Assembly (NCBI RefSeq): GCF_011620665.1
Contig: NZ_WOYQ01000031.1
Location: forward strand, 1-64,000
Length of the DNA: 64,000 bases
Direction: 5' to 3'
Origin: Microbacterium sp.
GTDB taxonomy: Bacteria > Actinomycetota > Actinomycetes > Actinomycetales > Microbacteriaceae
This document shows, in pieces, positions 34,379 to 42,065 of the stretch (position 1 is the stretch's first letter; each line of letters opens with the position of its first letter). Both the position numbers and the translations under genes were made by a program. Under the pieces are notes generated by a model. That model did no database searches. It saw only the letters and a list, made by a program, of their open reading frames with translations, and was not told the origin of the DNA.

Positions 34379-35716
34379 ATGCCCACTCTGCACGACGACC
34401 TCGATCACTGGCGCTCGCTCCCGATCAAACAGCAGCCGAGCTGGACCGATCTCGACGCGGTCGCGGCGGTCTCGGACGAGATCTCGACGCTGCCGCCGCT
34501 CGTGTTCGCCGGCGAAGTCGACATCCTGCGTGAGCGACTCGCGCGCGCCGCGGCCGGGAAGGCCTTCCTCCTCCAGGGTGGCGACTGCGCCGAGACCTTC
34601 GCCGGGGCCACCGCCGAGCAGATCCGCAACCGGATCAAGACTGTACTGCAGATGGCCGTCGTCCTCACCTACGGCGCATCCATGCCCGTGGTGAAGATGG
34701 GCCGCATGGCCGGCCAGTTCGCCAAGCCCCGCTCGAGCGACACCGAAACGCGCGGCGATGTCACCCTGCCCGCGTACCGGGGTGACATCGTCAACGGTTT
34801 CGACTTCACCGAGGCTGCGCGCCAGCCCGATCCGAACCGGCTGCTGAAGGGGTACCACACGGCCGCCTCGACCATCAATCTCATTCGGGCATTCACGCAG
34901 GGTGGTTTCGCCGACCTGCGCGAAGTGCACAGCTGGAACCGCGGCTTCGCGGAGAACCCCGCCAACCAGCAGTACGAACGCCTGGCGACCGAGATCGATC
35001 GTGCCATCAAGTTCATGGAGGCGGCCGGTGCCGACTTCGACGAGCTCAAGCGTGTGGAGTTCTACACGGGACACGAAGGCCTGCTGATGGATTACGAACG
35101 CCCGATGACGCGCGTCGATTCGCGCACCTTGACGCCCTACAACACCTCGGCGCACTTCCTGTGGATCGGGGAGCGGACGCGCGAGCTCGATGGCGCGCAC
35201 GTCGACTACTTCTCGAAGATCCGCAACCCCATCGGAGTGAAGCTCGGGCCCACCACATCGCCGGAGGCGGCGCTGCAGCTGATCGACAAGCTCGATCCCG
35301 ATCGTGAGCCGGGCCGCCTGACCTTCATCACGCGGATGGGTTCCGGCAAGGTCCGCGATGCGCTTCCGCCGCTGCTGCAAGCAGTGAAGGATTCCGGCGC
35401 CACTCCGTTGTGGGTCGCAGACCCGATGCACGGCAACGGCATGACGACGCCCACCGGGTACAAGACCCGCCGCTTCGATGATGTCGTGGATGAGGTGCGC
35501 GGATTCTTCGAGGCGCATCGCGCCGTCGGGACGTTTCCGGGCGGCATCCACATCGAGCTGACCGGCGATGACGTCACCGAGTGTCTGGGCGGATCCGAGC
35601 ACATCGACGAGGCCACCCTCGCGACGCGCTACGAGAGCCTGTGCGACCCGCGCCTGAACCACAAGCAGTCCCTCGAGCTCGCCTTCCTGGTCGCCGAGGA
35701 GCTCGAGAAGCGCTGA
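34379..35716 (+). CDS. aroG: Class II 3-deoxy-7-phosphoheptulonate synthase
   Basis: 445-residue first enzyme of aromatic amino-acid synthesis, joining phosphoenolpyruvate and erythrose-4-phosphate. It is the plant/mycobacterial class II type: FLLQGGDCAETF with the metal-binding Cys, VVKMGRMAGQFAKPRS, HEGLLMDYERPMTR, DPMHGNGM and HIELTGDDVTECLGG. Length is slightly shorter than the mycobacterial enzyme, mainly at the N-terminus. Predicted leaderless. Convergent with the PASTA kinase gene and separated from it by a GAGACACC palindrome cluster. Confidence 0.96.
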   Translation: MPTLHDDLDHWRSLPIKQQPSWTDLDAVAAVSDEISTLPPLVFAGEVDILRERLARAAAGKAFLLQGGDCAETFAGATAEQIRNRIKTVLQMAVVLTYGASMPVVKMGRMAGQFAKPRSSDTETRGDVTLPAYRGDIVNGFDFTEAARQPDPNRLLKGYHTAASTINLIRAFTQGGFADLREVHSWNRGFAENPANQQYERLATEIDRAIKFMEAAGADFDELKRVEFYTGHEGLLMDYERPMTRVDSRTLTPYNTSAHFLWIGERTRELDGAHVDYFSKIRNPIGVKLGPTTSPEAALQLIDKLDPDREPGRLTFITRMGSGKVRDALPPLLQAVKDSGATPLWVADPMHGNGMTTPTGYKTRRFDDVVDEVRGFFEAHRAVGTFPGGIHIELTGDDVTECLGGSEHIDEATLATRYESLCDPRLNHKQSLELAFLVAEELEKR

Positions 35717-35757
35717 TCCCGCGCTGCGCCCCGCCCCGCCCTCCCGCCGACGGCCTA

Positions 35758-35832
35758 CCCCCGAGACACCATCCCTGCCCCGAGACACCGGTCCGCACCC
35801 GGTGTCTCGGGGCATAGCCGGTGTCTTGCGGC
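35758..35832. repeat. Nested GAGACACC inverted-repeat cluster (probable bidirectional terminator)
   Basis: Between convergent aroG and the kinase gene, four copies of one motif lie in the order forward, forward, reverse, reverse: CCCCCGAGACACC (35758-35770), CCCCGAGACACCGG (35778-35791), CCGGTGTCTCGGGG (35799-35812) and CCGGTGTCTTGCGGC (35818-35832). The inner two form a perfect 14-bp stem with a 7-base loop; the outer two can form a wider stem around it. No T-run follows, so termination is plausible but not proven; a REP-like repetitive element is the alternative. Confidence 0.8.
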
Positions 35833-35878
35833 ATCGGGCCCGGGCGCGGTGGAGCCTCGGCACGGGGGAGGGAACGCG

Positions 35879-37810
35879 TCAGCCGGTGACGGTCAGCTGC
35901 AGCGTGATCGTCGTACCCTTCGCGCGCAGAGCGCCGCCCTCCGGGTCCTGACTGTTCACGTTGGTGAATCCGTCGGGCCAGGCATCCCACAGGCGCGAGT
36001 AGGAGTAGGTGAACCCGGCCGCGTCGAGCGCGTCCTTGGCCTCGTCGCGCGTCATCCCCACGACGGTCGGCACTTCGAACAGCTCAGGGCCTTTCGACAC
36101 GACGAGCGTGACGGTGTCGCCGGGGCGCAAGCTGCCCTCATGATCGCCGATGCGGATGACGATGCCTTCGTCGACGTCGTCGTCGAACTCCTCCACGACA
36201 CCCGTCTCGAGTTGAACGGCCTTCAGGGTCGAGGTCGCCGTGTCGACGGTTTCGCCGACCACGTCGGGGATGGGGCCGAGCGATACGTCGAAGCTCACCG
36301 TCGATCCCTCGAGCGCCGCACAGCCGTTCGTGCAATCGGCGGCCTCGCCGCCGTCGGGCGGAGTGATCCGCGCGCCGATGATCGTGCCGTTCGGGGAATC
36401 GGTGAAGAAGGTCGCCGGGTCGCCGGAGGGGGTGATGTACATGTCCGCGAGAGTCGACGTCGCAGACTCGACGCTCATCCCGGCCAGCGCGGGGACGGCG
36501 CGGGATGCCGGGCCGAGCGACATCACGACGGTCACCTCGCTGTCCCGCTCGACCCGGGTCCCCGAGGGGGGATCGGTGCCGATCGCCTGCCCTGCCGGCA
36601 CATCGCGGCTGTAGTCCTCCGCGGGGATCGCGGCGAGCGATTGGCCGGCCAGCAACGCGGTGGCATCTTCGATGGAGCGGCCCGAGACGTCGGCGACGGC
36701 GACGAGGGAGCCCGGTCCCGATCCGAACCACCAGCCAGCGCTGCCGGCGAGACCTGCCAGCACGACGACGACCGCGATCAGCCAGCCTCCCTTGACGGAG
36801 TTGCGACGTGTCCGCACCAGCAGACGGGTCGCGTTGTCGGTGGCGTCTGTCACGGTGGGCGCCGTGAAGGTGCCGGGTATGATCTTGGTCATCCCGCCGG
36901 AGTCGAAAGCGTCGTCTTCGCGGGTGACGCCCGGGGCGACGGTGCGCACGACGTGCGGGAACACGCCGAGCTCCTTCTCTATCTCTCGAAGGCGTTCAAG
37001 CATGACGTGGGCATCGGTGGGCCGATTGTCCGGCTCGCGCTCGGTCGCCCACATGACGAGTTCGTCGAATTGTTCCGGTACACCTGGGTTCTTCGCGCTG
37101 GGGCGCGGCACCGATTCGGTCGCGTGCTGGTAGGCGATCTGCATCGGCTGCTCGCCCTTGTACGGCTGCTCGCCGACGAGCATCTCGTAGAGCATGATGC
37201 CGAGGGCGTAGATGTCGCTGCGGGCATCGGCCGTACCGCGGGTCACGAGCTCGGGGGCGAGGTAGGCGATCGTGCCCAGAAGCATCTGGCCGGTCGCCGT
37301 GTTCGCGCTCGTCGCCCGGGCCAGTCCGAAGTCGCCGATCTTGATCCGACCGTCTTCCGCCAGCAGCACGTTCTCGGGTTTGACATCGCGGTGCACGATG
37401 TCGGCGCGGTGAGCGGCCGCGAGGCCGGACAGGACGGCATCCATGATGGTGATCGTCTGAGGGATGCTGAGCCGGCGTTGTTCCCTCAGGAGCTCGCGCA
37501 TGGTGATGCCCGGGAGGTACTCCATGACGAGATAGGCGAGCTCGCCGTCCTGACCCTGGTCGAACACATTGACGACGTGCGGATCGGCGAGCCGCGCCGC
37601 GGCGCGCGCCTCCCGGATGAATCGGCTCTGAAAGACGGCGTCGTCCGACAGGTGACCGTGCATGACCTTCAGCGCAACGCGGCGCTCCAGACGCAGATCG
37701 GTGGCGACGTACACCGTCGCCATTCCTCCGCGGGCGATGCGAGCGCGGACTCGATAGCGGCCGTCCACCAGACGGCCGATCAGCGGATCCGTCTGCTGGC
37801 TCGTGCTCAC
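35879..37810 (-). CDS. PASTA-domain Ser/Thr protein kinase (PknL/PknB type)
   Basis: 643-residue membrane kinase. Kinase domain residues ~14-275: glycine loop ARGGMATVY, catalytic lysine K48 (VALKVM), HRDVKPEN (D142), DFG at 160-162 and an activation loop rich in Thr (ATSANTATGQMLLGT). One membrane helix at about 343-362 leads to four PASTA-like repeats outside the cell; the second contains a CTNGC insert (codons 36320-36334). PASTA domains sense muropeptides or lipid II, and such kinases phosphorylate division and metabolic proteins, here plausibly Wag31 and GarA. GTG start, predicted leaderless. Its place beside aroG and an Rv2175c-like gene matches the pknL locus of mycobacteria. Confidence 0.93.
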   Translation of the reverse strand: MSTSQQTDPLIGRLVDGRYRVRARIARGGMATVYVATDLRLERRVALKVMHGHLSDDAVFQSRFIREARAAARLADPHVVNVFDQGQDGELAYLVMEYLPGITMRELLREQRRLSIPQTITIMDAVLSGLAAAHRADIVHRDVKPENVLLAEDGRIKIGDFGLARATSANTATGQMLLGTIAYLAPELVTRGTADARSDIYALGIMLYEMLVGEQPYKGEQPMQIAYQHATESVPRPSAKNPGVPEQFDELVMWATEREPDNRPTDAHVMLERLREIEKELGVFPHVVRTVAPGVTREDDAFDSGGMTKIIPGTFTAPTVTDATDNATRLLVRTRRNSVKGGWLIAVVVVLAGLAGSAGWWFGSGPGSLVAVADVSGRSIEDATALLAGQSLAAIPAEDYSRDVPAGQAIGTDPPSGTRVERDSEVTVVMSLGPASRAVPALAGMSVESATSTLADMYITPSGDPATFFTDSPNGTIIGARITPPDGGEAADCTNGCAALEGSTVSFDVSLGPIPDVVGETVDTATSTLKAVQLETGVVEEFDDDVDEGIVIRIGDHEGSLRPGDTVTLVVSKGPELFEVPTVVGMTRDEAKDALDAAGFTYSYSRLWDAWPDGFTNVNSQDPEGGALRAKGTTITLQLTVTG

Positions 37811-37817
37811 CTACGAG

Positions 37818-37823
37818 ATTCTA
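37818..37823 (-). promoter_or_regulatory. -10 box TAGAAT, predicted leaderless start of the PASTA kinase gene
   Basis: On the minus strand TAGAAT (37823-37818) ends seven bases before the GTG at 37810 (spacer CTCGTAG), with no Shine-Dalgarno. It is the closest to consensus of the leaderless set. Confidence 0.6.
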
Positions 37824-37925
37824 CGGATCGGACCCTGTGCGGCGCGGGAACGGCTCACCCTGGGATCCAGGAGTGCTGGATCGTCACTGCGCCGAAAGCC
37901 ACCCGTGCAGTGGAATAGTGGAGGA

Positions 37926-38276
37926 GTGACTGGTGAGACACCCGCAGCGACCCCGACCGATTGGCTCACGCTTCCCGACCTCGTGGAGCGACTCCGCGAA
38001 CCTCTCGGGCGCGTGCGTCGCCTCCTCGACGACAAGCACCTGATCGGGTCTCGGCGGACCGGTCTGTTCGCGGTGCCCGAGGTGTTCGTCGTCGATGACC
38101 ATCCGCTTTCGTCGCTGCGCGGCACCGTGATCGTCCTGCAGGATGCCGGGTTCACCGACGATGAGGCGATTGATTGGCTCCTCGGGCACGACGAGACCAT
38201 CGGCCGCGCGCCGATCGCGGCTCTGCGGGACGGACGCAAGGCAGAAGTGCGGCGCGTGGCCCAGACCCTCGGCTGA
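37926..38276 (+). CDS. Rv2175c-like DNA-binding protein (kinase-linked)
   Basis: 116 residues: winged-helix-like TDWLTLPDLVERLREPLGRVRRLLDDKHLIGSRRTGLFAVPEVFV, then a C-terminal helical part (GTVIVLQDAGFTDDEAIDWLLGHDETIGRAPIAALRDGRKAEVRRVAQTLG). This matches Rv2175c, a small regulator phosphorylated by PknL in M. tuberculosis. Divergent from the kinase gene with 115 bp between them. GTG at 37926 is chosen because the family begins at this point; GAGG touches the codon and an AATAGT lies six bases upstream, so a leaderless start is possible. Confidence 0.86.
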   Translation: MTGETPAATPTDWLTLPDLVERLREPLGRVRRLLDDKHLIGSRRTGLFAVPEVFVVDDHPLSSLRGTVIVLQDAGFTDDEAIDWLLGHDETIGRAPIAALRDGRKAEVRRVAQTLG

Positions 38277-38286
38277 GCCCCTCAGC

Positions 38287-39378
38287 TCAGGCGGTGCGGA
38301 CCGTGGCCTCGCGGGCCAAGTCACGGAGCAGGCCGACCGCCGATGTTCCCAGTGGGGCGCCGCGCAGCGCCCGGTCGCCGTCCTTGGCGTATCGCACGAT
38401 GTGCTCCTCGACTCGCGCGAGTGCGCCGGAATCGATGATCGTCTGCTGGAGGGCTGCGATTTGGGTATCGTCCAGCGTCGGGTCGCCGATCAGCTCGTCC
38501 AGGACGCGGCGCGCACCGGGCGCCAGACCCTCGCGGGCGTAGGCGATCAACAGCGTCCGCTTGCCTTCGCGCAGGTCATCGCCGGATGGTTTGCCGGTCA
38601 CGGCGCTGTCACCGAACACGCCCAGAACGTCGTCACGCAGCTGGAAGGCGAGTCCCAGGGGATGGCCGAAGCCGCTCAGTGCGGCGGCTTGCACCGCGGT
38701 GGCGCCGGCAAGGGCACCACCGAGCAGGAGTGGATGCTCGATCGAATACCGTGCGGACTTCAATGACGCCACGCGCAACGCCCGCTTCGCCTGCGCGCCG
38801 TCGGGTGCGGTCAGGTAGGCTGCCTCCTCTGCTAGATCGAGGAACTGACCCACCGTCACCTCGCGGCGCATCAGTGCGTAGACATCTCGGGCCTCGGCGG
38901 CATGAATGCTCTCCCGGATCCCTTCCTCGAGCAGGTCGTCGCTCCACGCGACGAGGAGATCGCCCAGGAGGATCGCCGCCGAGCGGCCGAAGGCGGTGGC
39001 ATCGCCCGCCCAGCGGTCGTCACGATGGCCCGCCTCGAAAGCGCGGTGCGCTGCAGGGCGACCGCGGCGAGTGTTGGAATTGTCGATGATGTCGTCGTGG
39101 ACGAGCGCTGCCGCGTGAAAGATCTCCAGAGCGGCCGCGGCGGCGATGGCGTCCGCCGTGACCGACGCGGGACGCCCGTCGCCATGCTCGGCCACGGCGC
39201 GCCATCCGGTGAGGCAGAACCGCGCGCGCAGCCGCTTTCCGCCGCCGACGGCGTCCGCCGCCGACTGCACAAAACCGGCCGCTTCATCCCCCCATGCCCC
39301 CGCGGCATGTCGCTGCTGCGCCGTGAATCTCTCCAGTCGCTGAGAAACAGCCTCAATCGGGTCTGCAGGAGCGCTCAC
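38287..39378 (-). CDS. idsA: Polyprenyl diphosphate synthase (GGPP/IdsA type)
   Basis: 363-residue trans-prenyltransferase that extends isoprenoid diphosphates. First aspartate-rich motif DDIID (residues 95-99), followed by RRGRPAAHRAF; second motif DDVLGVFGD (LAFQLRDDVLG). The residues before the first motif (IFHAAALVHDD) are small to bulky, consistent with a short to medium chain product such as geranylgeranyl diphosphate used for menaquinone or carotenoids. Convergent with the Rv2175c-like gene (10-bp gap); GTG start with a predicted leaderless promoter. The symbol follows the mycobacterial neighbour idsA2; product length is not proven. Confidence 0.9.
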   Translation of the reverse strand: MSAPADPIEAVSQRLERFTAQQRHAAGAWGDEAAGFVQSAADAVGGGKRLRARFCLTGWRAVAEHGDGRPASVTADAIAAAAALEIFHAAALVHDDIIDNSNTRRGRPAAHRAFEAGHRDDRWAGDATAFGRSAAILLGDLLVAWSDDLLEEGIRESIHAAEARDVYALMRREVTVGQFLDLAEEAAYLTAPDGAQAKRALRVASLKSARYSIEHPLLLGGALAGATAVQAAALSGFGHPLGLAFQLRDDVLGVFGDSAVTGKPSGDDLREGKRTLLIAYAREGLAPGARRVLDELIGDPTLDDTQIAALQQTIIDSGALARVEEHIVRYAKDGDRALRGAPLGTSAVGLLRDLAREATVRTA

Positions 39379-39384
39379 GGGCCT

Positions 39385-39390
39385 AGCCTA
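39385..39390 (-). promoter_or_regulatory. -10 box TAGGCT, predicted leaderless start of idsA
   Basis: On the minus strand TAGGCT (39390-39385) ends six bases before the GTG at 39378 (spacer AGGCCC). Confidence 0.6.
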
Positions 39391-39407
39391 GTTCTCGAGT
39401 GCATGCG

Positions 39408-39413
39408 TAGAAT
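39408..39413 (+). promoter_or_regulatory. -10 box TAGAAT for the DUF3040 gene
   Basis: TAGAAT lies 27 bases before the ATG at 39441; the leader carries GAGGGGG. The idsA -10 on the opposite strand is only 17 bp away, so the two promoters are back to back. Confidence 0.45.
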
Positions 39414-39440
39414 CAGTGCACCGGAGCCCGAGGGGGATGC

Positions 39441-39818
39441 ATGCCGCTGTCAGAGCAGGAGCAGCGTCTGCTCGATGAGATGGAACGTCACCTCATGAGC
39501 AAGGACGCCGACGTTGTCACTGCGCCTCGAGAAGGTCAGACGCTGAGCTATCGCAACATCGTCTACGGCTCGATCCTCGTGCTACTCGGCCTCGGCGGAC
39601 TCATCGTCGGGGTATCCACCGATCTCATCGTCGTGGGCGTTCTCGCGTTCCTCGTCATGGTCGCCGGCGTCGTCCTGGCCGCCACACCCAACCGCAACGG
39701 TGGCCCGACGACGCGCGGCACGACCGGCGAGCGGAAGTCGGCGCCCGCCGCGCGCACATCCGCTTCCTTCATGGACCGCATCAACGAGCGATGGGACCGC
39801 CGCCACAGCGCTGAGTAG
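39441..39818 (+). CDS. DUF3040 membrane protein
   Basis: 125 residues. The N-terminus MPLSEQEQRLLDEMERHL is the DUF3040 signature; two membrane helices follow (NIVYGSILVLLGLGGLIVGV and LIVVGVLAFLVMVAGVVLAA), then a basic C-terminal tail. Homologues commonly lie just before mraZ in actinobacteria, suggesting an envelope or division role, but no function is established to my knowledge. GAGGGGG precedes the ATG; a strong terminator follows. Confidence 0.9.
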   Translation: MPLSEQEQRLLDEMERHLMSKDADVVTAPREGQTLSYRNIVYGSILVLLGLGGLIVGVSTDLIVVGVLAFLVMVAGVVLAATPNRNGGPTTRGTTGERKSAPAARTSASFMDRINERWDRRHSAE

Positions 39819-39850
39819 ACCTCGCGCCTCGAGCGGACCGCCGCACAAAA

Positions 39851-39878
39851 GCACCGACCTTCGGGTCGGTGCTTTTTT
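39851..39878 (+). terminator. Rho-independent terminator after the DUF3040 gene
   Basis: Perfect 9-bp stem GCACCGACC / GGTCGGTGC with a TTCG tetraloop and six T residues. It lies 32 bases after the DUF3040 stop and insulates the dcw cluster from upstream transcription. It is the clearest intrinsic terminator in the window. Confidence 0.95.
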
Positions 39879-39903
39879 GCGTGCGAGGGCGCAGCTCGAG
39901 GCG

Positions 39904-39950
39904 AAGTGACACGAGATGATGGTGAAGTGGAGGGAAGTGGAGTAAAGTGG
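39904..39950 (+). promoter_or_regulatory. MraZ-box repeats upstream of mraZ
   Basis: Three AAGTGG hexamers at 39925-39930, 39935-39940 and 39945-39950 are spaced exactly 10 bp; a related AAGTGA at 39904-39909 lies 21 bp (two turns) upstream. MraZ is known to bind such tandem G/T-rich boxes with 10-bp spacing before its own operon and to repress it. The mraZ start is 43 bases further on. Confidence 0.85.
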
Positions 39951-39992
39951 TGCACCTAGGCGACGGCCGGGTCGACGAGGGGGGAGGGTCCG

Positions 39993-40424
39993 ATGCTGCT
40001 GGGCACCTACACCCCCAAGCTCGACGACAAGGGCCGAGTCATACTTCCCGCGAAGTTCCGCACCGACCTCGGTGACGGCGTCGTCGTCACCCGCGGTCAA
40101 GAGCGCTGCCTGTACGTGTTCAGCACGAACGAGTTCGAGCGCGTCTACGAGAAGATCCGCGAAGCGCCGCTCACCAACAAGCAGGCCCGTGACTTCCAGC
40201 GCATGTTCCTCTCCGGGGCGAGCGATGAGAAGCCCGACGGGCAGAGTCGCATCACGATTCCTCCGCCTCTGCGCACCTATGCCCACCTCGGACGCGAGCT
40301 CGTTGTGACCGGAGTCGGCGCGCACGCAGAGATCTGGGACGCGGATGCCTGGAACGCCTATGCCGAAGGAAACGAAGACAGCTACTCGGACATGGAGCAG
40401 GAGGTGATCCCGGGCTTGTTCTGA
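39993..40424 (+). CDS. mraZ: Transcriptional regulator MraZ
   Basis: 143-residue AbrB-like DNA-binding protein, first gene of the dcw cluster. Two tandem MraZ folds are evident, with [13 protein letters not shown] (residues 11-23) and the partner [16 protein letters not shown]. MraZ binds the AAGTGG array upstream as an oligomer ring and represses the cluster. GGGGAGGG precedes the ATG. Length is standard. Confidence 0.95.
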   Translation: MLLGTYTPKLDDKGRVILPAKFRTDLGDGVVVTRGQERCLYVFSTNEFERVYEKIREAPLTNKQARDFQRMFLSGASDEKPDGQSRITIPPPLRTYAHLGRELVVTGVGAHAEIWDADAWNAYAEGNEDSYSDMEQEVIPGLF

Positions 40425-40486
40425 TCCGTGGCCGTGACTCCCAGCCGCACGCCCTGACACACTTCCCCGGTGCCAGGTCGCGGCGG

Positions 40487-41482
40487 ATGGGGATCACGAC
40501 TCCGGATCACGCGCCCCGCGTCATGGACCTCCGCCATATCCACACTCCCGTCCTGCTGGACCGCTGCGTCGAGCTTCTCGGTCCTGCGCTGCACCGCGAC
40601 GGCGCAGTCCTGGTCGATGCGACCGAGGGCATGGGCGGCCACTCTGAGGCGCTCCTGGAGCGGTTCGGCAACATCCGACTCATCGGCCTGGACCGTGACA
40701 CCGATGCGCTCCGCATCTCGCGGGACCGGCTCGCGCGTTTCGGAGATCGAGTCACGCTCGTCCACACGGTCTACGACGGCATCGCCGACGCGGTCGCGTC
40801 CGCCGGTGCGCCGAAGGTCGACGGCATCCTCTTCGACCTCGGCGTCTCGTCTTTGCAGCTCGATGAGGCCGGTCGTGGCTTCGCCTATTCGCAGGACGCG
40901 CCACTGGACATGCGGATGGACCAGACCGCGGGAGCGACGGCGGCCGAGATCGTCGCCACGTACGGCGAGGGGGATCTGCGGCGCATCTTCGAGCGCTACG
41001 GCGAGGAGAAGCTCGCGGGGCGCTACGCGCGTGCCATCATCGCGGCGCGCGCTGTCTCTCCGATCGAGAGGTCCGGAGAGCTCGTCGACATCCTCATCGC
41101 TGCGACGCCGGTCGCCGTCCAGCGCGAGGGGCGTGGGCACCCCGCGAAGCGTGTCTTCCAGGCACTGCGCATCGAGGTGAACTCTGAGCTCGCGGTGCTC
41201 GAGCGCGCGCTGCCCGCAGCGCTGGGCGTGCTCGCGATCGGCGGTCGAATCGTCGTCATGTCGTACCAGTCGCTCGAGGACCGGCTCGTGAAGCATGTTT
41301 TCGCGGACGCCGCTGCCTCGACCGCGCCGCCGCGGCTCCCGGTCGAGTTGCCCGAGCACGCCCCTCGCTTCCGCCTGATCACCAAGGGTGCAGAGGTGGC
41401 GTCGGATGCCGAACGCGCCCGCAACCCTCGCGCCACCCCCGTGCGTCTGCGGGGCGCCGAACGAGTGAGGGAGGCACCATGA
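40487..41482 (+). CDS. rsmH: 16S rRNA (cytosine1402-N4)-methyltransferase
   Basis: S-adenosylmethionine-dependent enzyme that methylates N4 of C1402 in 16S rRNA (formerly MraW). Conserved [59 protein letters not shown] and [15 protein letters not shown]. Start is uncertain: the ATG at 40487 gives 331 residues, whereas ATG 40523 ([12 protein letters not shown]) gives 319 and starts close to where the family homology begins; neither has a good ribosome site. Ends overlapping ftsL by 4 bases. Confidence 0.94.
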   Translation: MGITTPDHAPRVMDLRHIHTPVLLDRCVELLGPALHRDGAVLVDATEGMGGHSEALLERFGNIRLIGLDRDTDALRISRDRLARFGDRVTLVHTVYDGIADAVASAGAPKVDGILFDLGVSSLQLDEAGRGFAYSQDAPLDMRMDQTAGATAAEIVATYGEGDLRRIFERYGEEKLAGRYARAIIAARAVSPIERSGELVDILIAATPVAVQREGRGHPAKRVFQALRIEVNSELAVLERALPAALGVLAIGGRIVVMSYQSLEDRLVKHVFADAAASTAPPRLPVELPEHAPRFRLITKGAEVASDAERARNPRATPVRLRGAERVREAP

Positions 41483-42060
41483 GCGCTGATCTGCTGGCGG
41501 TCGGTTCGCCGGCGCCGGCGCCGGAGCGCGAGTGGACTGCCCGTCTACGCGCCGTCGAAACCCCGCAGCCCGCTCGTCGACCCCGCCTGCTCTATGGACT
41601 CGTCGCTGTCGCCGTGGCGATCCTGATCGGTGCGACGCAGATGGGACTGTCCGTCCTGACGACTCAGACGTCCTACGACATCGCAACGCTCACGCAGGAG
41701 CATCGCGCGCTCGACTGGCAGCAGCAGATACTCGAAGATCAGGTGGCCGGCCTCAGTTCGCCGCAGTATCTTGCAGCCAACGCCTCGGCTCTCGGCATGG
41801 TCGTCGGTCAGCCGCCCAGCTACCTCCGCCTCAGCGACCGCGCGATCATCGGCGACAGTGCGGGAGCCACGGGAGTGACCTCGATCGACGCGCTGACAAA
41901 GGCCGCGGTTCCCAACGCACTGATCGGTGGCGTGCCTCTCGTGACGGATCCGGCATCCAGCCTCAGCAGCGGCGCGACCGTCGAGACGGTCGCCCTCGCG
42001 GCCGATTCCCCGACACCCCCCGCGATCGCCGACGGTCTGCCGACTCCCGACACACACTGA
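41479..42060 (+). CDS. ftsL: FtsL-like septum formation protein
   Basis: 193 residues with a basic/proline-rich cytoplasmic N-terminus (to ~37), one membrane helix ([19 protein letters not shown]) and an extracytoplasmic leucine-zipper-like stretch ([36 protein letters not shown]), the pattern of FtsL/FtsB-type septal scaffold proteins. The long C-terminal tail is low in complexity. Position between rsmH and ftsI fits FtsL. Start overlaps rsmH (ATGA). Confidence 0.88.
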   Translation: MSADLLAVGSPAPAPEREWTARLRAVETPQPARRPRLLYGLVAVAVAILIGATQMGLSVLTTQTSYDIATLTQEHRALDWQQQILEDQVAGLSSPQYLAANASALGMVVGQPPSYLRLSDRAIIGDSAGATGVTSIDALTKAAVPNALIGGVPLVTDPASSLSSGATVETVALAADSPTPPAIADGLPTPDTH

Positions 42061-42065
42061 GAGAC

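Noticed and set aside
34094-35863. Minus-strand open frame of about 589 codons opposite aroG
   Set aside because: aroG is certain on the plus strand; the antisense translation shows no domain.
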